Assembly: GCF_000002995.4 (NCBI RefSeq) | Contig: NW_025062477.1 | Coordinates: 6,606,649-6,670,648 of the forward strand | Source: Brugia malayi | Lineage: Eukaryota > Nematoda > Chromadorea > Rhabditida > Onchocercidae | Direction: 5' to 3' | Length of the DNA: 64,000 nucleotides | Shown here: positions 39,970 to 55,400 of the stretch, piece after piece | Numbering within the stretch: position 1 is the first letter of the stretch | How the letters are laid out: each line of letters opens with the position of its first letter | Translations under genes and position numbers: made by a program | The notes under the pieces: model-generated | The model's input: the letters and a program-made list of their open reading frames with translations, nothing else | What the model was told of the DNA's origin: nothing | Database searches by the model: none

Positions 39970-42900
39970 TTAATCAGAATCTGAAAATGTGAACTGATCG
40001 GTTTGACCTTCTACACGGACATTTACACTCAATAATCGTTTCGAATCAAAGAAATATAAGCGTCCATCTACTGGATTGTAATGTAACATGGTCATGCCAC
40101 CGTATGGATTATACCATTTCACATTTACATCTATTGTTTCATTCCTGAAAAGACTTTCCTTTGAAATTGGCACCTTAGTATTCTTATTTTACAAAAATCA
40201 AAGTTACGGTAGAACATTCTATCTCCATCTTACCTGAAAAATAAACCTCTTAAGAGAAATAATTCATCATTTCTGCACTTAATTGGTAGTTGATTTTTCG
40301 TTATAAATAGCTTATCAAGTTAATCGATAAGTTAAAACAAAATGCGCCAATGTTTCTTTCTTCATTCGTTTTCGTAAAAGTAGAAGTGCAAATTGACTTA
40401 CCTAAATAAATCATAAGCAAAGTTAACAACAGTGTCCCGATCTGTAACACTTTTTAATCCATACAATATTCCACACATAATAAATGTCTCAGCTACACTT
40501 GTTGCATTCAATTCATAAATATCCCATGTTTGAACTACATGCATATCCTGTAATTGTAATCTTAATGAAATCTGAATTAAGTATCAACTGTAATATATCT
40601 GAAAAAAGAAAACAGCAACGGATAATTTGAACGTTGTCGAAAAACGTAAGTGTGATTTTCTTTTTTGTGTAGCAATAAATTAATGGCAAAAAAAGCTCAA
40701 CGTAAATATTATAAATTGTTTATAATCCATAATCTTAAGAAATAAAAAAATTAAACACTAGGCTATTATTGGTTATTAAATTAAATGAATTATGTATAAA
40801 GAGAACAAAAATAAGGTTTAAGAGAAATATCTATGGGCTGAAAAGTGGCCATAGCAAATAATCTAGAAATTTAATGAGATATACTTACTGGCTCAATTTT
40901 ACTGACAGTAATATGTTGCATGCCAGATCGTACATAAGCTGCCCAAAGTCCATTCTCATCAGCAGAATAATCAACATAATTATGAGGACGGTTATACAGC
41001 CATATGTCACGTTCCGTTTCGTTGCAGTCCTTCAATTTAATGCCATAAATAAATAAATAATAATATCAGCATAAATAATTGCTGTTCAATAGTTGGTGAA
41101 TGATAAAAATGAAGTCCGGAAAATCCAGAAAAATCTTGGCAAAAACAAATGATTCAGTTTGAAGGAAGAAATGAATAGAAACTATCAACTGATTAATGTT
41201 ATCAAATACATTATACTTGATGTCGTTTTTTTTTATCAAGCAAGTTGATTTTAATGAGTTAAGAATATTTCTGCAAATCTATTTGGACATTTAATCAATA
41301 TTTGGAGACAAATTTTAAGAAAAGGAAGCATTCGCTCATATTTTTTATAAATACTAAAAATTAACACAAACACCGAATTAATATAATTTGCTAGTTTGAG
41401 AAAAGTTTACCACCTCAAATGTATGATCTGGCTTTCTCGAACAATCTAGATATGACATATCACCCAGATCCATTTGTGCTTCATCAGTTGATTCTAAGTC
41501 ATATTTCACTAACATGCTTGAGCTATGTCGATGATAATAATAAGAACCATTATAGATAATATTGCCTGTACCAGATGCCAAATAGTCTATGTAATACCTA
41601 AATGTTGAAAATTTTGATGTCAAAATTAAATTAAAAAAAAAAAAAAAAAGAAAAGAAATAAAAGATTGAAACTTTCGAATCCATAAACGAATCCAAATTA
41701 TGGCGGACTTGAAAATATTACATAGAAAATCGAAATTTATTTCTAATAACAAATTACGATACTGTAGAATCCCTTCATTCGATTTCAGCATACAATTGTT
41801 AAGTTAGCAGAATTATATATGAGTTTCCACTAATGAATTGCAGTTATCTAATGATCTGCTTAATGCATCCAAAAGTAAGTACGGTAGGAGAGTCCACAAA
41901 TTATGATTTACAACAAACAAATGAGTACTAATAAAAGTAATGAATTTTGTTTATGGAATGAATTCAAATAGAATAGAAGTCAACATCGATACTTGATTTT
42001 CTGCTTTTTATTCATTAGCTGTCTTTCATTTTCATATTCATAGAGCACCGGTGAAGCATAATCATCAGTTACCCATCGTCGTTCAGCCATTTCTTGATTG
42101 TAAGGTAAATTATCGCGCATCCACGAGCCAACAGTACTATACTGTGACTCAGCATGAAGTACAGGAATACCGACAGCATTCAGAAGACAAACTAGAATTT
42201 AAAAAATGAAGTTGCTTTAAAAACAAAAAGAAAGATTAATATTTTTGATAATATGAACCCAATATAGAAAGTAGCGTTGAAGGATGTAATCATCAATTGA
42301 TTTAATGGAGAAAGACATTATTCTCTTTACAAACTTTGCAAAAAAATGACTGTTGTCATGTTTCAGCATTATAGAAAGTAAAATAATATTTCTTGATTTA
42401 ATCAATTTTAACAAGTTCTTTGTTAAGAAATGATAGTACTTTCGTATCATAAGAAATTGTCTTTTAAACCTCTTTTGTTGTAGCCAAGTGTTGGTGGGCC
42501 AATATATGGCTCAATTGTTGTGGAATCTTCAGTGAAATTTCCTCTTATCGTTACATAATTCTCTAAAAGTTTTTTTTTTTTTTTTTTTTTAAATGGACTT
42601 ATTTTAATTCGCATAACTAATGAATATTTTCTATTCAACAATTCTGGATCACACGATTTTAAGAAGGCTTATGATTGAAATGAAGGACCAGCAAATTAAA
42701 AAAAATGATGGAAAAGAAGTGACAATTTTTAATTTTTAATAAAAAGCATTTTAAGTCATTAAAAAAAAAATACCTTGACATTGCAAAATATTTTGATATA
42801 TTACATTTTGTACATATTATCAACCTGGCAAACTTAACGATAAAGTAGATTCAGATGGCGCTGTTGGTTTCTTCAACATTTTTAATGTAGTTTTCTTCAC

Positions 42901-44731
42901 TGTTGTTAACTTTGACAGAAGGTGTGTCTGTGATAAATCTGTTACTCTTATAGGTGGTAAACTGCTTTTGAATGGATGAAGACGAGTTGTGGTGGGCTTA
43001 AAAGGTACCAACTTTGTCACCTGTCAAAATGCTGTCATTTAAATTAATATACTTCAGGCAGCATTTGTTTAATTCATGCTCAATTCATGGTTTCAACTTT
43101 CCTAATTGAAGATTTCTAATTGTAACTGCATATTAAGTTCTACTTTTAGTTTTTAATTGCATATTCATTTCAATTTCTCTTCATAGGTTCTTTGGATGAC
43201 AAGAATTTTTTGTAGTAAAATACATTCTATTAGCTATATGATGCTAGCAGTAAAGAATTTCTCAAAACATACTTCTATTTCTTTAATGACAAATACCGGT
43301 ACCGGCATGGTTTTTTCTTCAATCTGAATAATGGGTGACCCGGGTACAATGATCTGTTGCAGGTATGGATCCGGAAATGAACAATTACATCGACCTAAAA
43401 TGTCAGCAGTTAACCTTCATCTAATATCATACTGCCCATCTTTCAGGTAATGAAGACTCATAATTTATTTCTGGAAGTGATTTGAGAAAAAATCGATAGT
43501 GTTCGATAATATCTAAAGCATACTTGGCTTTTAAGCAGAAGTTAGTCGATTAGTTAATAGCTTATAGCTATTAAATATAAATTTTTGAAAGTTTCAACGT
43601 ATTCAAATATTTAATTGCAAGGATTTTTTTAATTTTTGGAATTAAAACCATTAATGCCTGGCTCTCCTTCTTCACCAACATTGCCGATCCGTCCAATTGG
43701 ACCAGTCTTACCCTGTTGACCACTTTTCCCTGTAAAACGTACAGATGATTAATTTTCTTTGTTGCTTCTTTAAAATTATCAAAAGTCCTTAAACAAAAGA
43801 TTGGTTACGTACAGTATTTTGATGTTTGATGACTGAATTAATAAGTTTTATTCATAAAAAATAATAGCATCATTTTAACTTTATGAAGTCTTCTCTTAAT
43901 CAAAAATTTAAAAAGAACGACACCGGGAAGTCCAGTAATGCCTTGTGGTCCTGGTGGACCACGTGGTCCTTGGAAACCCATTAATTTGCGGCCTGTTTCA
44001 GCACAATGACGATGAATACGCTTACAAGATGTTTCGAAAACAATCTTCTGAAATTTGAATAATCTAATCTTTTGAATTGAAACTTTAGGTTCTCAGAACT
44101 TTAAATTCCGATTTTTATGTGTTTTGAGCATTGGTTTTCAACTTGTAAGAAGAAAATTAATTACAGGAATAATGGTATCCTGTCCAATATGCACAGTCCA
44201 CTGGTCGTGATTTCCAGCGGATGGTGATAATGACAGTGGCGATTGTTCAGTTATCGGTCGTTTCACTTCCACAGATCGTCGTCGTATCCGAGTATGTGCC
44301 ACTTTACTTTTGTCGCATTTCAGCGTCTTTAAAAAAATGTGACATTTTCCAACAGTACAATTTTTGTATATTATTATTGGTATTTTAATGCACAATTTTA
44401 AAAATTTGCAGAGATGAAATGATAAATCAGCTGATAAACATTATTGCTAGTGAACTAAAGCTGTTTATTTTGATGTTAAAATTAGGAAAATTATTGGTAC
44501 TATAATTGGGCGTACTAATATTGTAAATAAAAATTCTAATATGTAGTGATAAAGCAAGAAGAAACTTATATGAATAAAATGAAATTGAGAAAAGATGAAG
44601 TGATGAAATGGAAGTGAGTGATTACCTACCTGCATACGTATAGTAGTATCGGAGTAAAGTAGTACAAGGAGAAATAAATTTGCAAAATGTACAGTGTAAA
44701 GGCATTGAAGTCGTCGATGGGAGACAATCAT
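39970..44731 (-). CDS. unc-122: Collagen-olfactomedin membrane protein, UNC-122/gliomedin type
   Basis: Twelve exons (minus): 44731-44630, 44326-44165, 44047-43924, 43729-43649, 43394-43273, 43020-42825, 42562-42470, 42191-41993, 41597-41414, 41029-40889, 40547-40402, 40144-39970; phases agree, 574 residues. The order is a short N-terminus with a hydrophobic segment at about residues 11-26 (signal anchor), a basic RIRRR site at 47-51, a collagen stretch of 15 unbroken Gly-X-Y triplets from residue 112 (starting GFQGPRGPPGPQG), a threonine/lysine-rich linker and a C-terminal olfactomedin domain from about residue 295. That domain shows GSWMRD, RRWVTDDY, GTGNIIYNGSYYYHR, DENGLWAAYV, VVQTWDI, ETFIMCGILYGL and the closing MLHYNPVDGRLYFF. 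C. elegans UNC-122 (coelomocytes, muscle; locomotion) and vertebrate gliomedin share this layout. Assignment to unc-122 rather than its paralogue cof-2 is not certain. Confidence 0.85.
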
Positions 44732-47700
44732 GTAGCAGGCATGCAGGAGATTCTTCCTCACTTAGTTCAGTTTGATATTCCAGAAAAATGTTGATTGACA
44801 GAATGAAATAAGAGAAGATGTCACTCCATATCATCTCATCGAGTATTAAAAATTTATAAACAATTCGTTTATAACAGAAAACGATTTGTTCGTTCCAAAT
44901 ATTTGATGCTTCTATCAAATTTTTGTTTACATTTCAGATCACGGCAACATCAAGAAAAGCTTGAAAATATATCACAATAACATTCTGTGAGGAGCTAAGT
45001 TATTATTTACTGAATAAAATTTAATTCGTAAATTTCATAGGTTACTATAATCACTGTAAAATCATAAATGACACACTCATCATTGAAGAATCCATTAGCA
45101 GATAACTTCGGGATACTATAAAAGTAGTCATTAATCCTGTACTGGATAAAATGGAGTAAGGTATGTTTAATTTGAAATATTATTCAGTAAGAAATAAAGC
45201 AGGAGGAGTTCAGGATTAAAGAAAATGTAATTGAAAGTGTTCGCACTGTTTGCTTATTGCTTATTGCTAATGCATCTTGTAGGATCTAAAATTATTTGAC
45301 GTATATATACGAACTCATTAAAACGTCTCACAGGACTTTTCCTAATTTTCGTTTTCCCAGATGAGATTTTCTAAGAGTGTCTTCCAGAAATTCTACTTTA
45401 TCCATTACACATTTATGCACTCCCAAGTACGATTAATCATTTCTTCTTTTCCTTTGCTAAATTTCATCCATTTGCCCGATGTGATCAGTATTTCTGATTA
45501 TTTTAATTTTAGTTTTCTTTTTAATTTCTCATAAAATTTTCTTAGTTTTCTTCATTGTCACCGTTACTGCTCCACATCTGGTATTGTCATCCGGAAAAGC
45601 CGCATTCCGAAATAGAATATCTCCAGAGATTCAGATAATTTACTTCATTGCGACGAAGAAACATAAACAAATGCAAGTGAAATTACGAGAGAAGTACTGA
45701 ACTTTTCCTCCTGCTATGCCTACTTTTATTAAACCTAAGAATTTGTTTGTTTTGGAAAATAAATTTAAAATAGTTATATTTTTCATTTCTCATTGTCATA
45801 TAATAGCATTCCTTTATGATGAGAGTTTCAGACTTATTTGGATTTGTTTCAAGTTTTTTTCAAAACAAAACACATTTTCAGCAATTTTTATTTTGATTGA
45901 AACAAGAAAACTTCCATTCTTTTAAACATTTGTGATAAATTTGTTCGTAATTTCCTGAAGTCATTGGTGCTAACCTGCAAATGAACGTATAAATTGCTAA
46001 TTACAAATAGTTTTACCAGAAAAGATAGAGTCATGTTGAAAAGTGTTATTTGTAATTTCTATCTTTTTTACGAGATTTTTATTATCTGATGAAATAATTT
46101 TTTTACTTGAAGTAGCTAAGCTTTCGATACTTTATTGCTTTCCATACAGGAAGAAGTTCTAATGCAAAGAGTTAATTTCTAACATAAATTGTTGCTAACA
46201 AAACTTGTGTGCTATCTCTTTTTTAAGCCTTTTGATATAAAATAAATTCTTTAAAAAAAACCTAATATTTAAATTTCAAAGCTTCTTCGAAATTAATATT
46301 TCATATTAAAATAACACCACTGATTGAGAATTACTTTAGGTGCTTGTCTTTGAAGGAAACATTGTGTCTGTATTATTTTAAGTAGAATTAATTTTTAATT
46401 TAAATTAAATTCTTCTTTTCTATCCCAAACATTTGTTTGAGATGAGCATTTCATCGATTTTGAATATATTATTCAGTAAACCCTTCGGAAAGCTTTATGT
46501 TTTATTCATGCTGCAATAAATGAAGCAGCAAATTGCTCGATATAATTCAAATTGTTCCGATCCTGTTATAATTCTTTTTTATGGACTTTTTTTTTATTCA
46601 GAAATTTCATTTCAACAGTAATAGAAGAAATTAGATAAGTTGTTTATTTGTTTGTTTGTTTGCTTAGCTAGCCATTTGCAATTCTCTCTTTATATTTTGA
46701 ACTGAAGTTAAAGCTAAAGCCACCGATAAATATTGTCAACATCATCCTTGCACTTATGTGATATAAAATTATTGCATGTAGTTTTCCCTCAACAAAATAT
46801 GAAGTCATTGCCTACACTTGCAGTGCAGCAATTTTTAACACAGAAGCTTGAAATTTTCAGAAAAAAAAAAAAGACATACTCTCATTCATTCGGGAAATTT
46901 TGATAAAGTTAGCAAAGAACTCATCATACTGACTTTTCCACCAAAATAATTATTCCCAATTTAAGTTACTAGTAGTTTATATATCACTTGGCTTATTCCT
47001 TTCTTCTTTTACTTAAGTAAAAGCCTTCGAGAACAGTTAGTGTGCAATATTTCTTTTTTTTTAGTTCAAAATTTTGTGCAAATGGTTCTCGCTCCAGAAA
47101 TCATTTTTTGTTTTCTCTTTGCTTTCTACTCATGCCAACTTTATTGTATTTTATTAAAATTTACTACAGCCATGTACATCACCGCTTTTGCTTGATCGAT
47201 TAAGCAATTTCAGCATACTTTGAAATTCCTCATTTTATTTATTTCCAGAAGATTTATTTGAGAATCAAATGAACCAAGCGAAGTCTTTTCTAGCAAATGC
47301 AACTTCCTTAGTACATCTTTGGCATTCTTGGATTATTGTTGCCCTAGAAAGTATCTGGCTCAGATCATTACACTGACTAATATCCTTAGCTTATTTAAGA
47401 CATTCTTATTCAGAAAAAGTCTTCTCGACATTTTTTACAATTTATTATAATTTACTTATTTGATGATGTTTATATCTTTCATTTCGATGTGTAGAAAAAC
47501 GAATAGAAAAAATAGAAAAAGCAACGGTACTGTTAATAGTCATATGCGCTCGCTGTTTAACACTAACACAGTATAACCTGAAATTACTTTATTTTCAAAG
47601 TAACTGCATTTACGTTATTAAAGTATCTCGTATATGTAGTAAGTTTGCTATAAAAATAAGTATATACCGAGTTAGGAAGACATTTTCTTTTTTTGAGAAA

Positions 47701-49395
47701 GAAAAACTAAACCAAAAATTTTGAGACTGAGAATTTTAAAGAGTCCTTCAAAATAGGATCAATTTTTAAGCTTTTAACGGATGTAACACAAATTAAATAA
47801 AAGTCCTGCTCTGTTGGGGCGGCAGTCACCATTGGACAATGTCGCTCAGTGTCTCCTCCTCCCAATATCACTAATGGAAAAAAAGAAAAATAGTGCAGAA
47901 CATCATAAAAAAATTTTTAAAAATCAACATTAAAAAAAAAATTTGTCACATTGTGTGAAGTTCTAAGAAAATGAAATTGTTGAGAAAGTAGATGAGTCAG
48001 TTGATTAATGAAAAAGTATAAAATGAACTTTATTGCCCTTTGAACTCGTTCTATATTAATTATTATCATCATTTTGACAGTGATGATAACGACTGATTGT
48101 TGATTTCAATTATGGTGTTAATAGTGAATAGTGTAACGATCATAGTGATTAGTGTTTTGTATTGATGTTGATCAAAAAAGAAGAAAAGTGGAAAATTGAG
48201 TGATAAGAAGAGATAAAAAAATTTGCATCGCTCGTACTGAACTAATAACATGATTTCTATCCTTTCAAATTATTTGAATTTCAGCGTTTAAATATCAGTT
48301 TGCTTCCTATCTTCAATAAATTTATTCGGAAAGATGCATTATTTAATTTGTTGATTGTCCAATTTATTTTGTGTTATGGGCTTATTTTCTTCTAAAATGA
48401 GCATTTTTCATTTTAATGTCCTTCTCAAGTTTTTCACTTTATTCCGAATGCAATGTTACATTCAACAAATTTATTGTTTTCAAACCACCATAATGAGTTT
48501 AGAATCTAATTTGAGCATAATATAGAAGAAATTTTTTGTTCGTAACTTTGACTTTTCGTTTGCAACTTTAACTTTTATTTGTAAATTTTCGGTTCAAAAA
48601 TTCTTGTTTCATAGCCTGTTAAGATTACCAACTTTTCCTCCGATTATTTTTGCTTGTAATACTTACAGTAGCAAGACGAGATAACATATAAGATGTACAA
48701 TTATTCTCACTTAATTTCGTCTGTGATAGGTCGATGAGACTTGTATTAATATCAGGCTTTCTATAGGATATATTTGCAGCCAAGACTAACAAAGGATTAT
48801 TTTTCAAAATTAAATGCTTCATATGCAATTCTCCATTTCTTGATCTACAATTTTGCTTCTAAAAAATCTATTTTTCTATTTGATAGAGCTCTTCTTAATG
48901 AAATGATTTAGAAATTTTTAAATCGCTGAAAAAAAAAAACAAAAAAAAAAAAAAAGCAGAGGAAAAACCTTAATTTTTCTTCACATGTATTATTTAGAAT
49001 TAACATTCTTTATGAAATGACTATTCCTAAAGTTATCTGGTCGAAGTAATTTCTCCTCTATCGGTCCCAGATATCACCCTGCTTCCATACTATTGAAAAT
49101 TAAAACAAAACATTGATCCCTTAAATATTCTCATTACATTTTCTAGACTTCCAATTATTACGAATCATTTTTTGTGATCGGTTTAAATGAATCAGGCGAT
49201 TCGAAAGTATGTAAAAACGAAAAAAATAAATATTTTAACGGGTAAAATGTAATATAAATAACATTTGCTAATTGCTGAAAGTTTTTCTTGTTCTTTTTTC
49301 CAAAAGACAGAGAGAGCTTACAAAAGAATAAAAGTCATTCTCATATTCACAAAGCGTTATTTGCATAATCCTTTATATCAAAAAGCACTCCACTC

Positions 49396-49421
49396 AAAAA
49401 AAAAAAAAAAAAAAAAAAAAA
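49396..49421. repeat. Poly-A tract, about 26 bases
   Basis: Uninterrupted A run. No coding sequence or target-site duplication was recognised next to it, so there is no basis to call it a retroposed element. Confidence 0.8.
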
Positions 49422-52400
49422 CTAGAACGGACGCTATATACGATGACATTTTGCTATGTTAGTACTTTTAGATCTGTGCTTCAAATGTAAGTACTTTCAC
49501 ATTTATGCGCCATTATATTTGTGTCATTACCGCCTAACAATGTAGAGTTGTTTTATTTCATTGAACAAAATTTTGATAAATTGGAATATGAGTGATACAA
49601 TCCCGCTGTAATATAATGTTAAGGAACGACAATATTGACTGATTTTTTAGGAGAGAAATGCTTTTTCCTTTCTCTCTATCTCTCTCTCCCTCTCTCGTAT
49701 TTTCATATTTTTGTGGACATAGCTGTTGTGATAAATCATTGAAGAGGGTATTTGACATGAGGAATTGAATCATTGCAAGTGAACGGCGATTTATCTTCTA
49801 TTGTTTATTCAATCTAAGCTTAGTGGGAACTAGGATATTGATTTGCTTTAGAAAAAAAAATTTATTTTTAGTTAAACATACAAAGCTATCATTTACGTAT
49901 TTACGCGAAAAAGTATAATTGTATAGGGATGGAGAAGTGATATCTTAATTTAATTCATGATGAAATATAAAAGCTTAATATATTTTAGGAATAAGTTTGT
50001 ATGATTTATTCGAAATCTTACGAAAAAAGTTTCTGGATAATTCTTGTAGTTATTCTGCTCCAAGCGGAGAGAAAAACTATGGCTCAATTATTTAGACATT
50101 TGATGAACAAGAGAAAGTAGTTTGCGGTGCCCTTCAATAAATTTCTTCAATTTGTTAAAAGTTTCTGTTATTTCTGGGATTCTGTGATTGGAATTTTAAT
50201 TTAGAAATGTAATTGAGAAGTGAGCGAAATATAAGGTTAAAAGTGATCAGTCATCTCATGAACTTGTTACCAACTGTTTGTATGCATTCGTTTTGCAGGC
50301 TAGCAAGGACATGTGAGATAATCAATTCCACTGAAATCAATCTTGAATGATAAATTAAATTTTCTGTTTAGCAAAGAATTAGAATCAGTGGTAGATTAGA
50401 ATAATTGTCTAAAATATGTCTACCTTAAATGGTAAATCAGCTAAGTTCATTTGGACTTGCATAAAATGAAATTTTAAAAGAATGAGTTGCTACATCAATA
50501 TAGTTTTGTATTTTTACTAATTGGTAAATTATTCCCCGTAATGTCGTTTCTTTTTCTTTATTATCTTCATTAATTAAATTACGCTAATGATCATTTGTTA
50601 ATGAGATAAAAGAATTATTTGGAATAAGTGAAGAAAATGAGTTATAAGCCAAACAAGCTAAAAATTAAGCAACAAATTATGATGCTATCAATGAAACGAT
50701 AGGCTTAAAAAAACTGACTTCTGATATTGTTGATTTATAGACCGATAAATGACGAAAAACAGTCGCGATGGTTTGACGGTTCTTCTTCTATGATAAAAGT
50801 CGCCACGTTGATGCAAGCTGCGACAATAGTGTAATAATTTTTGGACGTATGTCATTTTCGTCTTGAAATCATTTGCTTGGCAGATGTAAGTACCATTAAA
50901 ACTTCAAAAATACTGAATTTTGAGTTTTAAATTTGCTATCAATTCATTTTGAGAAATCTTTGGAAATTCGCTACTATGAAAGAAGCATTAAGAACCCTAT
51001 CTGACCATTTTTGTAAATAAATTGGTAAGATTGATAAGCTTTCATACATGTTTTAGAGAATGATTTCATATTAATGGCCTAGAATAATTCAAAAATAGTA
51101 ATTGCTTTCCAAATTTCCAGCATTGGTAATCATTTTAAATATTTGATGGGTAGTAATATTGGATAAAGGTAAAAGTGGAAAGACAATTCAAGAGACCTAT
51201 CTTCGGATGAAGTTTTGTGTATGAACCTGAATGCCTCACCTGACAAGTGCACGAGATGGTTGACAGCTGTCAATTTGAGAAATCAAAATTCTACTTTTTG
51301 CAGGCCGAACTCTGCTCCTACTTCAACTCCTATCACTATTATTTTTTCTTCTGTTCCTGTACTAGTTCTTGAATTACTACTGCATAAGTATTTTAGTTCA
51401 GCAACTTTTCATAAATACACTTCTTGTTATTATTATTCTCATGCTTTGCATCTCTTAATAAAGGTAGGCTAATTAATCACCATTGTCTGCTTCCCAACTA
51501 ATCCATTAAACTAATTGGATATGCGTCATCTAACATAAGTAGTTTAATTTCAATTCTCAATCTTTAATTAACTTCTGCGCTTACCTTTTCCTCATTATCA
51601 TCCCCTTTAATATATTTTTGATTTGTGGATTTGTCTATTTCTTCTTTCTCTTTATGAATTCATCAAGTTCGATTAAATCCTAAAATTAGGACAGTAAATA
51701 TATAACGTTGATAATCATTTAATTATGTCTGTTTGGGCAATTTCAATTTTATTGAGATTATCAATATCAGGTTTAGGATAGCATCGTTGCTCATTTATCT
51801 GCATCATATCCGATAATACACATTTAATCACCAACGTCATCTCTTTCCATTTAGGCATGTATCACTAACCCTTTTTTTAGGATGTAATACACTGATTTAA
51901 TTTGTCTGTGTTGCAAAACAGGAAGACTAGTGTCTCAAATTCAAGAATTAAAGTAATAGTTTAGGCTTTCCAGGTGTCTTGCTCGATCAATATATTCTGT
52001 TGCTGCATAGATTATGAAAAAAGTTGACATTTGTCCAGAATAGAAATCACTTCTCCCACTATTCACAAATAGTTCAACTTGTATAAAGAAAATTTGGAAT
52101 TTAGAATTAATAAGGAGGAACTAAATATATTGCTATTTGAGAATTTTTTGAAATTGAATGTACATAAGGGAACGTAGCTGAGGAATAATGAGGGGTTCCG
52201 ACTATTATCAATGAAACGGCTTCTCAAGTAACTATTTCTAACACCGCCCTATCATGTTAAAACTTTTTAACATTTGCCGCACTACGAATTCATCGTTCCT
52301 TTTACTCATTCTTTTATCAGTTATTTTATTATGGATTAACTAAAATTTGTCAAATTTCACTGATTCAATTGAATGAAATGCTTTTGACAATTGTTCTTTT

Positions 52401-52456
52401 TTCCAAAAACATGAATTTGAATAAATTAAAAATCCTAAAAAAACCAATAATGAGTG

Positions 52457-52483
52457 AAAAAAAAAAAAAAAAAAAAAAAAAAA
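52457..52483. repeat. Poly-A tract, about 27 bases
   Basis: Uninterrupted A run, the longest in the window. The open frame starting at 52454 is a by-product (polylysine) and not a gene. Confidence 0.8.
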
Positions 52484-55400
52484 CTGGCAATTGCAAAAGC
52501 TGACAGACTGAAATTCCATTTTTTTAAAATTTTCCCTCTCTCTATCCTGCGAACCATATATGCGTGTATCAGTTTAGCTACATTTTTTATTACCTCCGTT
52601 TATCGAACTACGGTATTCCAAATTGTGTACTATCACTTTATGCGCTAAGTAATTTGAGCGAATGTATAACTATCTAGCATTAACTTATAGATGATGCTTA
52701 CTGCTTAATCTGTTAAATTGAGAGTTAAAGTTAAGGTAATCAAGCCTACATAATCTACTTACTAATTTCTAATCGACTTAAATTCGTTTGTTTACTGGAA
52801 ACGATACTTTTATTGTTGTTGAAGCTTTCATATAAATTAGCTCTTACGACAAGTGCGGTGATACTAATGCTTTTTTTTTGACAATCTGCTTCGACAATAT
52901 ATTCCGAAAATAAATTTCAGAGATGATTTTGGAGTTGTCATTTTGAGAAACTTTGAAATCTCGTAATCACTGCTGCAAGATGATGGGTCTATAGATATCG
53001 TTTACGGAAGGTTTCCAGAGTTACAAATTCCAAATTATTGAAATTTTTTGTGAGCATGAAAATTGCAATGTTAAATTCATTTTTTCAAAAATTTTCAATT
53101 AATGGATAGGAGAGAGATAGGAAAGATAAAGTATGCAAAACCAAGAAAGGAGAGAGCGAGACTTGCCAGAAATTTTTTGAAAAACGATAAAAATGAATTT
53201 TATCAATCTACCAAAAAGAAACTTGTTTTGTCTGTCCACCAATTTCATTTATGGATGAGATACACATTCCTACTAGTCTTTAGTACTAGCAATCTCTGAT
53301 ATCAAGTTTTGAAAAGTGAACAATAACAGCTACTTTTGCGGGAATTGTCATCGCCCTTGAAGCTATACTTAAGATAATTCCGATGTTATCTGGTTGCACA
53401 ATGGAAAGAAGTAATCATTTAAAAGTGTAGACAGTTACTGTTGTGATCTTTTTATGAAAGAACACAGCAAAGAAGAATTTAAATTTATTGATTTAGCCTA
53501 TTTGAAAATTATCGATAGAATATGCTTAGTTAATCAATTTCTTGACAATCTATGATAGGACGCTATGGAAGAATTACAAGACCCATCATTACATTTTTCT
53601 GTTCTCTCTTTTCGCTTCGCTTATCTCTGATCTAATTTTTAAAATGATATTTTTAGACGAAATCAAATATTTTCAAAACTTTTAAAGGGAAGTGAAAAAC
53701 ACTATTTAACTGGACCTTTCATGCGGAAATTAAAATGGAACTTCAAAGGCAACTAATGGGGAACATCCTATTATAAATTTTATATCAGTCTTGATTATCT
53801 TCAGAATGATTGAGCTCTTACACTTCTTGAATGGAAATTAAATATTTGCTTTTTTTTTAAATATATGCGTTTTCTTTCAATCACACAATACTTTCAACTT
53901 TTTTTTAATGTTACCACTCAGTCTCCAATTTCTTGATTTCTTTTTTTAGATTTCAGTTGAACAATTTAGCAAAAATTCGTTATAGATAATGCGAAATTAA
54001 ACTTGACATTACTATGCAGAAGATAGGAAGATTTGGTGCAACATACCGGAGAAGTAATTTGCGGAACCCAGGAATCAATATTTCAAAGATTTAGTTTTTT
54101 GGTTTGGACTTGGAAGGGCGCTAATTTCACTCTGGTTTAAAGTTCTGATAATCCATATTTTTCAACTTACAATCAAACAATAGCCAAAAGCAAAAAGCTA
54201 TCACCGATCGATTTCTAACGCCACCAGAATTCATACGTCTTAAGGATAAAAAATTTACTCGTGCTTTTCACATGACCTTGTACACTTTAATAAAGTCTAA
54301 TAAAAATGTCTTTTTTTTGTTTACAAAATCACAAAACAATCGTAAATATATAATCGCAAATAAGCACTTCGATGCAATTTTAGCATCTTCTTCCAAAGTT
54401 TTTTTGTATTATTGCTAATAGGAAAGCAAGAAATATTGTTGATTCATTCCATTTCCATAAAGCTTTATGCGGAAAGAAAAGGTTTTGACGAGGCACAAAG
54501 ATGAAAGGAAGCATTGTTGAGAACCGAATAATGCGACGAAGCTCATATATTGGAAGATGTTTGAATTTCAATTTTAAACCGGAAGCATTGAGAAACTAAT
54601 GTGCTACCAGAATTCGTCTTCTATAGGCATATTCCATAGCTTCAGTATTACCAACTGTTGTAATTTATTCAATTCAGCAATATCAGTGATTTTGTTGATA
54701 TCTGTAACATGCAAGGAATATTAGAATCCACTTGGTAACTGTTTAATTCTCTTCACAGATGTCAAGAAATTTCAACTTTAAAATGACTTTTTTTTTTGCA
54801 AAAAGGATTAAGTTACAAACTTGCTTCTCCGTCCAGATATAATTATTCTTGAAAATATGAAGTGTTATATTACCTTTATTTACAAAACTTCTAAAATTTG
54901 TTGGATTCGGTGTATTTATCGCAGAATTTAACGGTAGACGTCTAATGGATTTTCATTGCATTTTGAGATTTTATTCCGTAATCCTTCAACTGTGTTTGTT
55001 GTCAGCACTTTAAATATTGATTGGTATATTTGTTCTTATAATACCCACTGATTTGCTTCTTGGTAAGATCTATAAATCCTTATATGGACAACAATTTCAG
55101 CAAAAACCAAAAATTACAATAATTGTTGAACTGAGGCGCAAATAATCAGAAATGATCTGTTGTTGTTGCAACTGCGGAAAAATAAAGCCTGAATTGTTGG
55201 TAGATATCGAAATAACACTTTATAGAAGCAAATAAAAGTTTATTTGAAGACAAATTTGTTTACTGTTTTTGAATCTTTAAAATTTTTTTCAGCAAACTTG
55301 TTTAAGTGAACTTTTTTGAGTATAATCAAAAGAAAAAGTTGCGTCTTTTACAAAGGAGAGCGGAATTGTCATTATAATTTATCATCTTTTTTTGCATCTA

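Noticed and set aside
50740..50860. Slightly GC-richer patch with a 28-codon minus-strand frame (CINVATFIIEEE...)
   Set aside because: Too short and without a convincing acceptor or donor pair to support an exon.
51215..51472. 85-codon open frame in the 12.6 kb gap
   Set aside because: No recognisable domain, Ser/Thr-rich composition, no acceptor or donor pattern around it.
48925..52490. Long A tracts as possible tails of retroposed elements
   Set aside because: No target-site duplications, no recognisable body sequence and no coding remnants next to them.
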